Shown here in pieces: positions 9,338-18,295 of a stretch of DNA of 64,000 nucleotides. The stretch is taken from the NCBI RefSeq assembly GCF_014207705.1, contig NZ_JACHIU010000001.1:124001-188000 (forward strand). Direction: 5' to 3'. The notes beneath the pieces were generated by a model. It searched no databases. It was not told the origin of the DNA and saw only the letters and a list, made by a program, of their open reading frames with translations. Both the position numbers and the translations under genes were made by a program. This DNA is from Sphaerisporangium rubeum. Lineage in GTDB: Bacteria > Actinomycetota > Actinomycetes > Streptosporangiales > Streptosporangiaceae. Every line of letters begins with the position of its first letter. The stretch's first letter is position 1.

Positions 9338-9649
9338 ATGCGTGAATCGCCGGCGGCCGTCCGCCACCCCCTGTTATCGGTGCGTCTCGACGAGATGAAC
9401 CGGCTCGACGAACTCGACGAGTTCGACGAATGTGACGAACACCGTCCCACCGTCCTCGCGTCCGCGCCGCCGTCCCCGCCGGGCTGGAGCGTCTTCCGGT
9501 CCGACACCGGCCGCTACTGGGCCACCCGGCGGCGGTTCCGCGAGGCCGACGAGGCCGCAGGCGTGTGGCGCACCGTGGACGCGGACGACCCGGTGACCCT
9601 CACCCGGCTGATCGCCGAGCAGGAGCACCGGGCCGGCGCCACGTCCTGA
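9338..9649 (+). CDS. Small hypothetical protein divergent from the XRE regulator
   Basis: A 103-residue protein with an acidic stretch (LDEMNRLDELDEFDECDEHR) followed by a basic/aromatic segment RSDTGRYWATRRRFREADE. No membrane segment or known catalytic motif is visible. Similar small proteins with a GRYWATR-like core often sit beside XRE regulators in actinomycetes, which is the only functional hint. The ATG at 9338 has GAGG five bases upstream; an earlier in-frame ATG at 9314 lacks one. Function unknown. Confidence 0.65.
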   Translation: MRESPAAVRHPLLSVRLDEMNRLDELDEFDECDEHRPTVLASAPPSPPGWSVFRSDTGRYWATRRRFREADEAAGVWRTVDADDPVTLTRLIAEQEHRAGATS

Positions 9650-9652
9650 GCG

Positions 9653-9684
9653 GCGCCGGCCGTCTCACCGGGACGGACCGGCGC
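9653..9684. terminator. Hairpin between convergent genes
   Basis: A GC-rich inverted repeat: GCGCCGG-CCGTC pairs with GACGG-(A)-CCGGCGC around a 7-base loop. It lies between the converging ends of the small gene (9649) and gnd (9693), so it can act for both. There is no T-run. Confidence 0.5.
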
Positions 9685-9692
9685 GCGGCGGG

Positions 9693-11132
9693 TCAGATGT
9701 CGACCCGGCTCTCCGGCCGGTCCGGCAGCTCCCAGTGGGTGTGGTAGGTGCCGTCGCGGTCGGCCCTGCGGTACGTGTGCGCGCCGAAGAAGTCGCGCTG
9801 TCCCTGCACCAGCGCGGCCGGCAGGCGCTCGGACCGCAGCGCGTCGTAGTACGACAAGGCGCTCGCGAAACCTGGCACCGGGATGCCGGTGCGGGTCGCG
9901 GCCACCACCACGTCACGCCACGAGTCCTGCGCGGCCCCCACCTCGGCGGCGAAGTTGGCGTCCGACAGCAACGTGGCCGCACGCGGGTCCGCCTCGTAGG
10001 CGGAGCGGATGCGGTCGAGGAAGCGGGCCCTGATGATGCAGCCGCCACGCCAGATGGTCGCCATCGCCCCGAGGTCGATGTCCCAGCCGTACTCGGCGCT
10101 GCCGGCCTGGATCTGGTGGAAGCCCTGCGCGTAGGCGACGACCTTGGAGGCGTACAGCGCCTGCTCCACCTTGTCGGGGAAGTCGCCGGCGAACGACGAC
10201 GCGGCGCCGGACGGCCCGGGCAGCTCACGTGCGACGGCGCGGGTGTCGGCGTGGCCGGAGATGGACCGCGCGAACACCGCCTCGGCGATGCCGGTGACCG
10301 GCACCCCGAGGTCGAGCGCCGTCTGCACCGTCCAGCGTCCGGTGCCCTTCTGCTCGGCGCGGTCCAGCACGACGTCCACGAACGGCGCGCCGGTGGCCTG
10401 GTCGGTGTGCGACAGCACCTCGGCGGTGATGTCGATGAGGTAGGAGTCCAGGCGTCCGGTGTTCCAGGTGCGGAAGACCTCGGCGATCTCGGCCGGCGCC
10501 AGCTCCGCTCCCTTGCGCAGCAGGTCATAGGACTCCGCGATGAGCTGCATGTCGGCGTACTCGATGCCGTTGTGCACCATCTTCACGAAGTGTCCCGCGC
10601 CGTCCGGCCCCACGTACGCGCAGCACGGCACACCGTCCACCTTGGCGGCGATGTCCTCAAGGATCGGACCGAGCGACTCGTACGCCTCACGGGTGCCGCC
10701 GGGCATGATGCTCGGTCCTTCGAGGGCTCCCTGCTCGCCGCCGGAGATGCCGGCGCCGACGAAGTGGATGCCGCGCTCGCGCAGCGCGGCCTCCCGCCGC
10801 CGGGTGTCCAGGTAGTGCGCGTTGCCGCCGTCGACCAGGATGTCGCCTGGTTCGAGCAGCGGAGCGAACTCCTCGATCACCGCGTCGGTGGCGGGCCCCG
10901 CCTGGACCATGATCACCATCTTGCGCGGACGGGCCAGCGCGGCCACGAACGCCTCCGGCGTCTCGGCCGGGTGGAAGTCCCCCTCGTGGCCGAACTCCTC
11001 CATCAGCGCCTTGGTCTTGGCCTCGGTCCGGTTGTGCACCGCGACCGCGTAACCGTGACGTGCGAAGTTGCGCGCCAGGTTGCGGCCCATCACCCCGAGC
11101 CCGGTGACGCCGATGACCGCCTGTTGTGCCAT
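9693..11132 (-). CDS. gnd: 6-phosphogluconate dehydrogenase, decarboxylating
   Basis: A 479-residue NADP-dependent enzyme of the oxidative pentose phosphate pathway, converting 6-phosphogluconate to ribulose 5-phosphate and CO2. The N-terminal nucleotide-binding motif is GVTGLGVMGRNLARN. Substrate-site segments are SGGEQGALEGPSIMPGG and FVKMVHNGIEYADMQLIAE, the latter containing the catalytic lysine and its asparagine partner. The C-terminal tail with the dimer-swapping region (AHTYRRADRDGTYHTHW) is intact. The length matches the long, homodimeric class. It is followed on the same strand by nothing in its operon and preceded by a HAD phosphatase gene 93 bp upstream. Confidence 0.96.
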   Translation of the reverse strand: MAQQAVIGVTGLGVMGRNLARNFARHGYAVAVHNRTEAKTKALMEEFGHEGDFHPAETPEAFVAALARPRKMVIMVQAGPATDAVIEEFAPLLEPGDILVDGGNAHYLDTRRREAALRERGIHFVGAGISGGEQGALEGPSIMPGGTREAYESLGPILEDIAAKVDGVPCCAYVGPDGAGHFVKMVHNGIEYADMQLIAESYDLLRKGAELAPAEIAEVFRTWNTGRLDSYLIDITAEVLSHTDQATGAPFVDVVLDRAEQKGTGRWTVQTALDLGVPVTGIAEAVFARSISGHADTRAVARELPGPSGAASSFAGDFPDKVEQALYASKVVAYAQGFHQIQAGSAEYGWDIDLGAMATIWRGGCIIRARFLDRIRSAYEADPRAATLLSDANFAAEVGAAQDSWRDVVVAATRTGIPVPGFASALSYYDALRSERLPAALVQGQRDFFGAHTYRRADRDGTYHTHWELPDRPESRVDI

Positions 11133-11225
11133 ATGGGACCACCCTCCTTTGTTTCGGCAGTACGCCCCGGACCACGATCCGGTTCATGTACGAGCCAACG
11201 CTACGCGGAGGGTCCGAGCCGCCTG

Positions 11226-11894
11226 TCACCCGGTGAGCAGCCTGGCGATGGGGCTCTGGTCCAGGTGGTCGAGCAGTTCCGCGCAGTCCTTGTAGACCAC
11301 ACGCGCACCGGCGTCTGTGAGGGAGGCGGTGTCGATGCCGCCGGTCCGCACCCCCACGCACTCCACACCGGCGCCGCGCGCGGCGAGCGCGTCCCACACG
11401 CTGTCCCCGACGAAGACCGCGTCGCCGGGGGCCAGGCCGGCCTTGTCCAGGGCCTGGCGCACCGGCTCGGGGTCGGGCTTGGAGCGCTCGACGTCCTGCG
11501 CGTGCACGATGGCCGTCACCGCGTCCTGCGCGCCGGCGACGCCGATCAGTCGCTCCGCGTCGTCCTTGTGCGCGCTCGTCCCGACCACGACCTGCAGGCC
11601 GGCGCGGGCCAGCCGGTGCAGGAGCTCCCCCGCGCCGGGCACGGGACGCACCTCGCCGAGCCTCGGCTTGTACAGCTCGGCGTGCGCGTCCGTGAGCGCC
11701 TGCGCCTCCTCGTCGTCGGCGGACGGCAGGAGGTACTCGATCAGGGCACGGTCCGCACGGCCGATGGCGCCGTGGATGTCCATCATGAGGATGTCGTGTC
11801 CCCTGCGGCGGAACGCCTCCCACCACGTGACCACATGCAGATAGTTCGTGTCGACCAGGGTGCCGTCCAGGTCGAAGATCACACCGTTGCTCAT
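11226..11894 (-). CDS. HAD-family hydrolase (phosphoglycolate phosphatase/beta-PGM-like)
   Basis: A 222-residue haloacid-dehalogenase phosphatase. Motif I is FDLDGTLVD, motif II is the threonine/serine in VVVGTSAHKDD, motif III lysine is in SKPDPEPV and motif IV is VFVGDSVWD. A helical cap lies between motifs I and II, typical of subclass IA. The start at ATG 11894 is eight bases after GAGGA; a GTG two codons earlier is less well placed. It lies beside gnd but the 93-bp gap leaves co-transcription uncertain. The substrate cannot be predicted from the sequence. Confidence 0.88.
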   Translation of the reverse strand: MSNGVIFDLDGTLVDTNYLHVVTWWEAFRRRGHDILMMDIHGAIGRADRALIEYLLPSADDEEAQALTDAHAELYKPRLGEVRPVPGAGELLHRLARAGLQVVVGTSAHKDDAERLIGVAGAQDAVTAIVHAQDVERSKPDPEPVRQALDKAGLAPGDAVFVGDSVWDALAARGAGVECVGVRTGGIDTASLTDAGARVVYKDCAELLDHLDQSPIARLLTG

Positions 11895-11948
11895 CGCCAC
11901 CGTCCTCGGATATCCCCTGCACCTGGCAATTACCCGAGGTGTCTGGTG

Positions 11949-13382
11949 CTAGTCGGCCGAGCAGGAATCCTGGGTCGCGTCGATGCCCTTGAGGCTCTCC
12001 TGGGAGACCGGTGCGGGCTTGACGCCACGCCAGTCGTCGCCGATGAGCAGCACGAGCCGGGTGGTCGTCGTGTCGGTCACCTCGGCGTAGTGGGAGGTCA
12101 CGAGGTCGCGGGCCAGCGTGGGGGCCCTGGACCTGCCGTTCGGCGAGTACCTGACCTGCGTCTTCGGGTACGGCTTGTGGGGTGCGTCGCCGACCAGCAC
12201 GACGCTGTAGCCGCGCTGCTCCAAGGTGGCGGCGACCTCGGCGGCGAGGCCGGAACGGTTGGTGCCGTTGCGCACCACGACCTCGATCTTGGACTTCGGC
12301 ACGTCACCCTGGCGGCCCGTCTTGATGTGCGAACCCTTGATCTTGGTGTCGGTGGCGACCAGCCGGAAGAGCTGCCTGGCCTGCGGCTGCACCCACTCGA
12401 CCCGGCCCCGCTGCGCCAAGGAGTACCGCCACGGCGTTGTGACGAACCTGATGTTCCCCGCGCTGAGACCCTCGGCGCTCGACGCGAGCTCCCGCAGCAC
12501 CCCGATGTCGAGGCCGGGGTCGGTCGTCACGGACTTGGTGGCCGCGTCGAGGAAGGCGAACAACTTGGCCGGGTCGGTGAGCGTGGCGCCGCTCATGGCC
12601 TTCTTGACCATGGAGGCCAGGAACATCTGCTGGCGCTGGATGCGGCCGATGTCGGACCCGTCACCGAGGCTGTAGCGAGCCCTGACGTAGCCGAGCGCCT
12701 GCTCACCCTGGAGCGTCTGCCGGCCGGCGGGGAGCTTCAGCAGCGCCTTGGGGTCGTCGATCGGCTTCGGCACGCAGACCTCGACGCCGCCGAGAGCGTT
12801 CACCATGCTCTTGAAGCCGGTGAAGTCGACCTTGGCGAAGTGGTCGATGTGGATGCCGGTGAGCGTCTCGACGGTCTTCCAGGTGCAGGCGATGCCGCCG
12901 AAGTTGAACGACTCGTTGATCATGCCGACGTGCGCGCGCTGACCCGGCAGGCCTCTGCGCGCGGGACAGGACGGCAGCGCGACCAGCGAGTCGCGCGGGA
13001 AGCTGATCAGCAGCGCGTTGTCCCGCTGCGGTGACAGGTGAGCGAGGATGATCGTGTCGGTGCGCTCGCCGTACTCGTGGTGGCCGTACTTGATGTTGGC
13101 GCCGGCGCGGGTGTCGGAGCCGACGAGCAGGATGTTCAGCGCCTTGCCGACCTTGACCGGACGGGTGCCGAGCGCGGACGTCGGGACGTCGTCGTGCTTG
13201 ATGTTGCCGCTGAGCCGCACATAGGCGCCGGTCAGCGTGACCGCGACGGCGACGGCCACACCGGTGGCCGCAGCGACCAGGCACCACACCCATGCCATCC
13301 ACGGACGCGCGCGCCGGCCGGCGGGCCGCTCCGTGGTGCCTTCCGGACGCGAGGGACGCGTGTCGACTAGCCCGCCGTTCAT
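11949..13382 (-). CDS. LytR-CpsA-Psr (LCP) family protein
   Basis: A membrane-anchored enzyme of about 477 residues that transfers wall polymers from lipid carrier to peptidoglycan. After a short cytoplasmic tail and one transmembrane helix (about residues 29-53), the LCP core begins with NILLVGSDTRAG; the arginine/aspartate-rich pocket follows in RTDTIILAHL and SFPRDSLVALP. The ARYSLGDGSDIGRIQRQQ block closes the core. The C-terminal part (VVVRNGTNRSGLAAEVAATLEQRGY) is a LytR_C domain, common in actinomycetes. I chose ATG 13382; an ATG at 13421 would extend it by 13 residues. The stop is at 11949. Confidence 0.9.
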   Translation of the reverse strand: MNGGLVDTRPSRPEGTTERPAGRRARPWMAWVWCLVAAATGVAVAVAVTLTGAYVRLSGNIKHDDVPTSALGTRPVKVGKALNILLVGSDTRAGANIKYGHHEYGERTDTIILAHLSPQRDNALLISFPRDSLVALPSCPARRGLPGQRAHVGMINESFNFGGIACTWKTVETLTGIHIDHFAKVDFTGFKSMVNALGGVEVCVPKPIDDPKALLKLPAGRQTLQGEQALGYVRARYSLGDGSDIGRIQRQQMFLASMVKKAMSGATLTDPAKLFAFLDAATKSVTTDPGLDIGVLRELASSAEGLSAGNIRFVTTPWRYSLAQRGRVEWVQPQARQLFRLVATDTKIKGSHIKTGRQGDVPKSKIEVVVRNGTNRSGLAAEVAATLEQRGYSVVLVGDAPHKPYPKTQVRYSPNGRSRAPTLARDLVTSHYAEVTDTTTTRLVLLIGDDWRGVKPAPVSQESLKGIDATQDSCSAD

Positions 13383-13469
13383 GATCCCCACGAGAGGCCG
13401 GGGCTGTGGCCCCCAGGCCACCCGCCGCTCCAGGCGCCGGGTCCACCGCCCGGCAAGCCGTGGGTCAGT

Positions 13470-14801
13470 CTAGCGACGGGATGTTTCGCGGGAATCGTCG
13501 GTCGCGGTATTGACCGGAAAGTGGTGGGTTTTCACCTCAGGGGCTGGTCCCGCGGCGCGCGCCAGCCGTCGGCCGATGCGCTGGCCGGGAAGCTCGACGT
13601 ACCGGTGGCCGAGTGCGGCGCAGGCGACGACGGCCGCGAACAGCAGGACCTCCCAGCCGAGCCGGGCCGGCAGCGACAGTCCCGCGGCGTCGGACGTGAC
13701 GCGCCGGACGACCTGCACCACCAGCGGATGCAGCAGGTAGACGGAGTAGCTGACCAGCCCCAGCCATGCCAGAGCAGGCGCGGTGGCGCGGTGACGCCAC
13801 GCGAGGCCGGCGGCGAAGGTCAGCCAGGCCGCCACGACGGCCGTCGACCAGCCCTGGACGAACTCACGCGCGGCGGCCTCGGTCATGCCCCACCCCGGTC
13901 CGTGCCACACCGCCGCGGCCACCGACAGCACCGGGACCGCCAGGACCGGCAGCAGCGTGGCGGGCCGTACGCCGGAGCGCTCCATGCGGTACAGAGCGGT
14001 CCCCGCGAACATGGTCGCCAGGATGATGAGGCTCTGCCAGGCGCCGATCCTGCTGTTGAGGACCAGCAGGACGAGGCCGAGGGCCGCGATCGCGACGGCG
14101 CCGCGCCGCCGCGTCGTCTCGCCGCCGGCGACCACCGCCGCGAGCCCCGCGACGAGGACGACGGCGGCGACCGCCGCCACCACCGGTGCGCCGAGCATCG
14201 TGGAGATCAGGCCGGCCGGCACGACGGCCCCGGCCACGACGGCGCAGCACGCGAGACCCGCCGAGGCGGCGGTGCTCGCCTTGTGCATGCCGAACACGAA
14301 CATCGCGGTGACCAGCAGGTAGAACACCATCTCGTAGGAAAGGGTCCAGAAGACGTTGACCACGCTGTCGACCCCGAGCAGGTCCTGCAGCATGGTCACG
14401 TGGGCCAGTGCGGACGTCACCGGCTGCTCGCCGGCGTCCGGCGGCAGGCGGGTGTACACCTCGGCGAGCGCGAACACGGTGCCGAGCACGGCCGTCACCA
14501 GCCACAGCGGGTACAGGCGGAACACCCGGTTGACCCAGAACCCGCGGACGTCGCCGCGGCGTTCCAGCGAGACGGGGATCACGTAGCCGCTGACCAGGAA
14601 GAACACGAGCACGCCGTACTGGCCGAAGTTGAACCACGGGCTGACCGTGTTCCTGATCTCCGGCAGGAGCGCGTCCAGGGAGTGCTCGAACACGACGATC
14701 AGCGCGGCGACGCCGCGCAGCGCGTCGAGCCAGGACTGCCGGCCGGTCCGCGGTGGGGGTGGAGACGAAGGTGATGGGTACGGACGGGTCAGGACGTGCA
14801 T
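13470..14801 (-). CDS. Acyltransferase family 3 membrane protein
   Basis: A 443-residue, multi-helix membrane acyltransferase. The family signature appears at the N-terminus: LDALRGVAALIVVFEHS with the catalytic histidine, and later FWVNRVFRLYPLW, the conserved RxxRxxP-like segment. About ten hydrophobic helices follow. Such enzymes O-acetylate or acylate cell-wall polysaccharides, sugars or natural products. The proline/serine-rich first 25 residues suggest that the start could be slightly internal, but no better ATG/GTG with a ribosome site precedes the LDALRG motif. Neighbouring LCP and CNNM genes support an envelope role. Confidence 0.85.
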   Translation of the reverse strand: MHVLTRPYPSPSSPPPPRTGRQSWLDALRGVAALIVVFEHSLDALLPEIRNTVSPWFNFGQYGVLVFFLVSGYVIPVSLERRGDVRGFWVNRVFRLYPLWLVTAVLGTVFALAEVYTRLPPDAGEQPVTSALAHVTMLQDLLGVDSVVNVFWTLSYEMVFYLLVTAMFVFGMHKASTAASAGLACCAVVAGAVVPAGLISTMLGAPVVAAVAAVVLVAGLAAVVAGGETTRRRGAVAIAALGLVLLVLNSRIGAWQSLIILATMFAGTALYRMERSGVRPATLLPVLAVPVLSVAAAVWHGPGWGMTEAAAREFVQGWSTAVVAAWLTFAAGLAWRHRATAPALAWLGLVSYSVYLLHPLVVQVVRRVTSDAAGLSLPARLGWEVLLFAAVVACAALGHRYVELPGQRIGRRLARAAGPAPEVKTHHFPVNTATDDSRETSRR

Positions 14802-14929
14802 TTCGCTCGCCCTACCCGAAGCCGCTCATCTCTCACCATCCCGGACACGATAGGAGGCCCTTGACGGTGAGGTCGAACCGATCATCACACAGTGTGGTGA
14901 ACCTCGCCGTGAAGTCCGCCGGCGGTCGA

Positions 14930-14985
14930 CTCGCCTGCCTGACCTGGTGCGAGAAGGCGGTCAGCTCGCCTGCCTGACCTGGTGC
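14930..14985. repeat. 21-bp direct repeat spanning a gene 3' end
   Basis: CTCGCCTGCCTGACCTGGTGC occurs at 14930-14950 and again at 14965-14985. The second copy encodes the last residues (HQVRQAS) of the CNNM gene; the first lies just beyond its stop. The 35-bp offset looks like slippage or a small tandem duplication. Confidence 0.7.
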
Positions 14986-15977
14986 AGGAGGCCGGTGAGC
15001 ACGTCCTCCAGTGTCACCACCCCGAGCACCGAGCCGTCGTCCCCGGTGATCGCGGCGAGCTGGGCCCTGCGCCTGCGCATCTGCGCGAGCACCTCCGCCA
15101 GGGTGGTGCGGTGATGCGCGTGCGGCAGTTCACGGGCCGGCAGCGGGCTGCCGGGGGCATGGCCGTTCAGCGCGTCGAGGACGTGCAGATATCCGCACAG
15201 CGACCCCGGCGCCTCGCCGCGCACCGGGAAGCGCGAGTGGCCGTACTTGCCGGCGTGGTGCTGCAACTCGGCGACCCCCGTCGTGGCCGGCACGCTGATC
15301 ACCTCGTCGATCGGCACCATCACCGACGCCACCGGCCGCGCGTGCAGGGCCAGGCTCGCGATCATGCGGTCGTGCTCGTCCTGGTCGAGTAATCGGTGCT
15401 GACGCGACTCACGGATCAGCGCCGGCATCTCGTCGGAGGTGTAGACGGTGCGGATCTCCTCGGCCCGGGGGACGCGAAGCAGTCGCAGCACCGCCGAGGA
15501 GAGCGCGTCGATCACGACGAGCAGCGGCCGGGTGGCGCTCGCGGTCACGCGCAGCGGCGGCACCAGCCACATGGCCGCGCGGTCCGGCCCGGCGAGCGCG
15601 AGGTTCTTCGGCACCATCTCGCCGATGATCACGTGTCCCGAGACCACGACGAACAGGGCCAAGGCGAACGCGGCCGGGTGGACCAGGCCGTGTGGCACGC
15701 CGGTCGCGGCGAAGACGGGTTCGAGAGCGTGCGCCAGCACCGGTTCCCCCACCGCGCCGAGCGCCAGCGAGGCCAGGGTGACGCCGAGCTGCGCCGCCGC
15801 GAGCATCAGCGGCACCGAGTCCATGGCGGCGAGCACCGACTCGGCCCGGCGCGACCCCTCCCTGGCCAGCGGCTCGATCTGCGTCCTGCGTACCGAGATG
15901 AGCGCGAACTCCGCGCCGACGAAGAAGCCGTTCAGCCCCAGCAGCACCACGATGACCAGCCCGTCGAGCGGCGTCAT
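14961..15977 (-). CDS. CNNM/CBS-domain membrane protein (HlyC/CorC family), second of pair
   Basis: A 338-residue protein with an N-terminal CNNM transmembrane domain (hydrophobic helices to about residue 140, including GHVIIGEMVPKNLAL) and a C-terminal pair of CBS motifs (ARPVASVMVPIDEVISVP and DDGSVLGVVTLEDVLTGLL). The C-terminal CorC_HlyC domain seen in the partner is missing. The family is linked to divalent cation (Mg/Co) efflux or stress tolerance. The ATG at 15977 follows GGGAGGG and overlaps the stop of the small ORF upstream by 4 bp, so all three genes form one operon with the CNNM gene at 17577. Confidence 0.88.
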   Translation of the reverse strand: MTPLDGLVIVVLLGLNGFFVGAEFALISVRRTQIEPLAREGSRRAESVLAAMDSVPLMLAAAQLGVTLASLALGAVGEPVLAHALEPVFAATGVPHGLVHPAAFALALFVVVSGHVIIGEMVPKNLALAGPDRAAMWLVPPLRVTASATRPLLVVIDALSSAVLRLLRVPRAEEIRTVYTSDEMPALIRESRQHRLLDQDEHDRMIASLALHARPVASVMVPIDEVISVPATTGVAELQHHAGKYGHSRFPVRGEAPGSLCGYLHVLDALNGHAPGSPLPARELPHAHHRTTLAEVLAQMRRRRAQLAAITGDDGSVLGVVTLEDVLTGLLHQVRQAS

Positions 15978-16252
15978 CGAGCCCTCCCGGCACTTCTCCC
16001 GGCCGGCGCGGTGCGGGCCGGCGCGGTTCCCGGAGGAGCGATCCCCGATGGTGCGACCCCGGTCGGCGCCGCTCCCGGTGGCGCGGCTCCCGGTGGCGCG
16101 GCCTTGTGGGTCACCGCCGGTCGAGCGGTGTCCCACCGGGGGGTGGCGGGTTCGAGAGGGTCGCCGGAGTCGGTATCGGCGGGGTCGGCGGTATCGGAGG
16201 GTTCGTCCCTGCCGGTGGTACCGGCGGGATCCGAGGGGCCGGCGGTGGTCAC
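15974..16252 (-). CDS. Pro/Ala-rich small ORF coupled between two CNNM genes
   Basis: A 92-codon frame that starts with a GTG overlapping the stop of the upstream CNNM gene (GTGA at 16252) and ends with a TGA overlapping the ATG of the downstream one (ATGA at 15977). AAGGAG lies in the upstream gene end. The N-terminal half is acidic/polar (DEPSDTADPADTDSGD); the C-terminal half is a run of PPGAAP-like repeats. No membrane helix or domain is visible. The perfect double overlap argues for translation, but low complexity means it could also be an accident of repeats. Function unknown. Confidence 0.45.
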   Translation of the reverse strand: MTTAGPSDPAGTTGRDEPSDTADPADTDSGDPLEPATPRWDTARPAVTHKAAPPGAAPPGAAPTGVAPSGIAPPGTAPARTAPAGRSAGRAR

Positions 16253-17577
16253 CTGTCGTGCTCCTTCTCGCCACCTGGTGCGGTGAGCGTGATCTGCTCG
16301 ATCCTGCGGCGCCGCACGGTGTCGGCGCGTAACGTCCATCCGTCCACGATCACGGAGTCCCCCGGTACGGGGAGGCGGCCGAGGCGGCTGACCACCAGGC
16401 CGGCCAGGGTCTCGTACGGGCCCTCCGGCATCTGGAAGCCGAAGCGCTCCTCGGCCTCGTGTCCGCGCAGCATGGCGGGGACCTTCGCGGAGGAACCCGG
16501 AGCGAGCAGGCCGGCCACCGGGCCGTCCGAGCCCTCCTCGGGGAGGTCGTACTCGTCGGCGATGTCCCCGACCAGTTCCTCGGCCAGGTCCTCGACCGTG
16601 ACGATGCCGGCGAAGCCGCCGTACTCGTCCACGACCACCGCCATCTCGGCACGCGCCGCGAACAGCCGGTCCTGCAGCGCCGCGAGATCGAGCGACTCCG
16701 GCACCAGCACGGGTGTGCGTGCGATGCGCGAGACCGGTGTGGCCGTGCGGCCCGCCTCGGGTACGGCGAACGCGTCGACCACGGAGGCCACACCGACGAT
16801 GTCGTCGAGCTCGCCGCCGGTGACAGGGAGCCGCAGGTGCCGCTCGGCGCGGGCCAGCACGAGGAACTCCGCCACGGTGCGGTCCGCCGAGATGGTCACG
16901 CAGACCGGCCGGGGTGTCATCGCCTCGGCGGCGCTGCGGTCGCCGAAGAGCAGAGCGCGGCGCAGCATGGCCGCGGTGCCGGTCGGCAGCGTGCCGGCCT
17001 CCGCCGACATGCTCATCAGCATGCTGAGCTCGTCAGGTGAGCGGGCCGAGGCCAGCTCGTCCTGCGGCTCCGCGCCGAACGCGCGCACGACGGCGTTCGC
17101 GGTGGCGTTGCACGCCTTGATCAGGGGGGAGAACACCGCGGAGAAGACCCGCTGCGGCGGGGTGGAGAGCCTGGCGACCGCCATCGGCCTGGACAGACCG
17201 GCGTTCTTCGGCACCAGCTCGCCGAGCACCATCTGGCTCACCGTGGCGACCAGCAGCGCGAGCATCGTGGACACACTGTCGGCCGCTCCGTCCGGCAGCA
17301 CGCCGAGCGCGGGCCGCAGCAGATGCGCCATCGACGGCTCGGCGACCACCCCGAGCAGCAGTGAAGTGATCGTGATGCCGAGCTGCGCGCCGGAGAGCTG
17401 GAACGACAGGCGGCGCAGCGCGGCCTGGATGCCCTGTGCGCCGCGGTCTCCGGCGTGCGCGAGACGGTTGATCTCGCCGCGTTCCACGGTGACCAGGGAG
17501 AACTCGGCGGCGACGAACAGGCCGTTGGCCATGATCAGCGCCAGCGCGGCCAGGAGGAACAACAGATCGACGATCAC
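16249..17577 (-). CDS. CNNM/CBS/CorC_HlyC membrane protein, first of pair
   Basis: A full-length 442-residue member of the HlyC/CorC family. CNNM domain at about residues 1-190 (MANGLFVAAEFSLV; VLGELVPKNAGLS), two CBS motifs (EAMTPRPVCVTI; VVVDEYGGFAGIVTVEDLAEELVGDI) and a C-terminal CorC/HlyC domain with GPYETLAGLVVSRLGRLPVPGD. Proteins of this type act in magnesium/cobalt homeostasis at the membrane. It begins with GTG 17577 and is the first gene of a three-gene coupled operon. The tandem arrangement of a full-length and a shorter CNNM protein is common in actinobacteria. Confidence 0.9.
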   Translation of the reverse strand: MIVDLLFLLAALALIMANGLFVAAEFSLVTVERGEINRLAHAGDRGAQGIQAALRRLSFQLSGAQLGITITSLLLGVVAEPSMAHLLRPALGVLPDGAADSVSTMLALLVATVSQMVLGELVPKNAGLSRPMAVARLSTPPQRVFSAVFSPLIKACNATANAVVRAFGAEPQDELASARSPDELSMLMSMSAEAGTLPTGTAAMLRRALLFGDRSAAEAMTPRPVCVTISADRTVAEFLVLARAERHLRLPVTGGELDDIVGVASVVDAFAVPEAGRTATPVSRIARTPVLVPESLDLAALQDRLFAARAEMAVVVDEYGGFAGIVTVEDLAEELVGDIADEYDLPEEGSDGPVAGLLAPGSSAKVPAMLRGHEAEERFGFQMPEGPYETLAGLVVSRLGRLPVPGDSVIVDGWTLRADTVRRRRIEQITLTAPGGEKEHDR

Positions 17578-17765
17578 CGTGGCGCCTTCCCGCGAGACCC
17601 GCCCCTGGGCCGCGCGACGTGTGCGGTGCCTTCGCCGGAACCGTACCGGCCCGGCACCACACCGGGGAATGCCGCAGCCGTTACCCCGTCACAGTTTCTT
17701 CAACCCCACCACGAACCGACACCCGAACCGGCCCCTCGACCGGCCACCCGGACCAGCCGGCCGAA

Positions 17766-17869
17766 CCGGCCACCTGATCCGGCCACCTGATCCGGCCACC
17801 TGATCCGGCCACCTGATCCGGCCACCTGATCCGGCCACCTGATCCGGCCACCTGATCCGGCCACCTGAT
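17766..17869. repeat. Eight perfect 13-bp tandem repeats
   Basis: CCGGCCACCTGAT is repeated eight times without a mismatch, then decays into CCGGCCACTCG and related variants. The period of 13 is not a multiple of three, so the array is not selected as coding sequence. It has the form of a minisatellite likely to vary in copy number. Confidence 0.95.
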
Positions 17870-18260
17870 CCGGCCACTCGAACCGGCCACCTGACCCGGA
17901 CGGCCAACCGGCACCCGAGTCGGCTACCTCAACCAGTCGGCCAACCGACACCCGAGTCGGGTCGGCTGGCCGGCATCCGAGTCGGGTCGGCCGACCGGCA
18001 CCACTTGAACCGGCCACCTGAACCGGTCGGCCGACCGCCACCCGAACCGGCTTACCGAGTCGCTACCTGAACCGGCTGACCGAGCCGGCCCACCAACCGG
18101 TACCCCGAGCCGGAGGACCGGCCCTGGATCCCCACACGTCAACCGCGGCACAGACAACGGTCATGGATTCCGTGGCACCGATCCCGGCGCACGAGTCCGA
18201 TGAGTCGGCTCCGGCACGCGACCGCCGTCCGGGATCTCGGTGGGGAGGCCGGACAGGGAA

Positions 18261-18295
18261 ACGGTGAGGGCTCCGGGTGCCGGAGCCCTCACCGT
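18261..18295 (-). terminator. Rho-independent-like hairpin after csbD-like gene
   Basis: A perfect 16-bp stem (ACGGTGAGGGCTCCGG with its complement) and a 3-base loop, ending 8 bp beyond the CsbD-like stop codon at 18304. There is no T-tract, as usual in high-GC genomes. Confidence 0.8.

Noticed and set aside
14886..14896. CACACAGTGTG palindrome upstream of the acyltransferase gene
   Set aside because: Eleven bases of perfect symmetry are too short to call an operator without other evidence.
17766..17869. CRISPR-like array
   Set aside because: Units are 13 bp and contiguous without spacers, and there are no cas genes.
17681..18157. Frames with repeated GRIRWPDQVAGSG peptides across the 13-bp array
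   Set aside because: The period of 13 bp simply makes all frames open and periodic; no ribosome site or domain supports translation.
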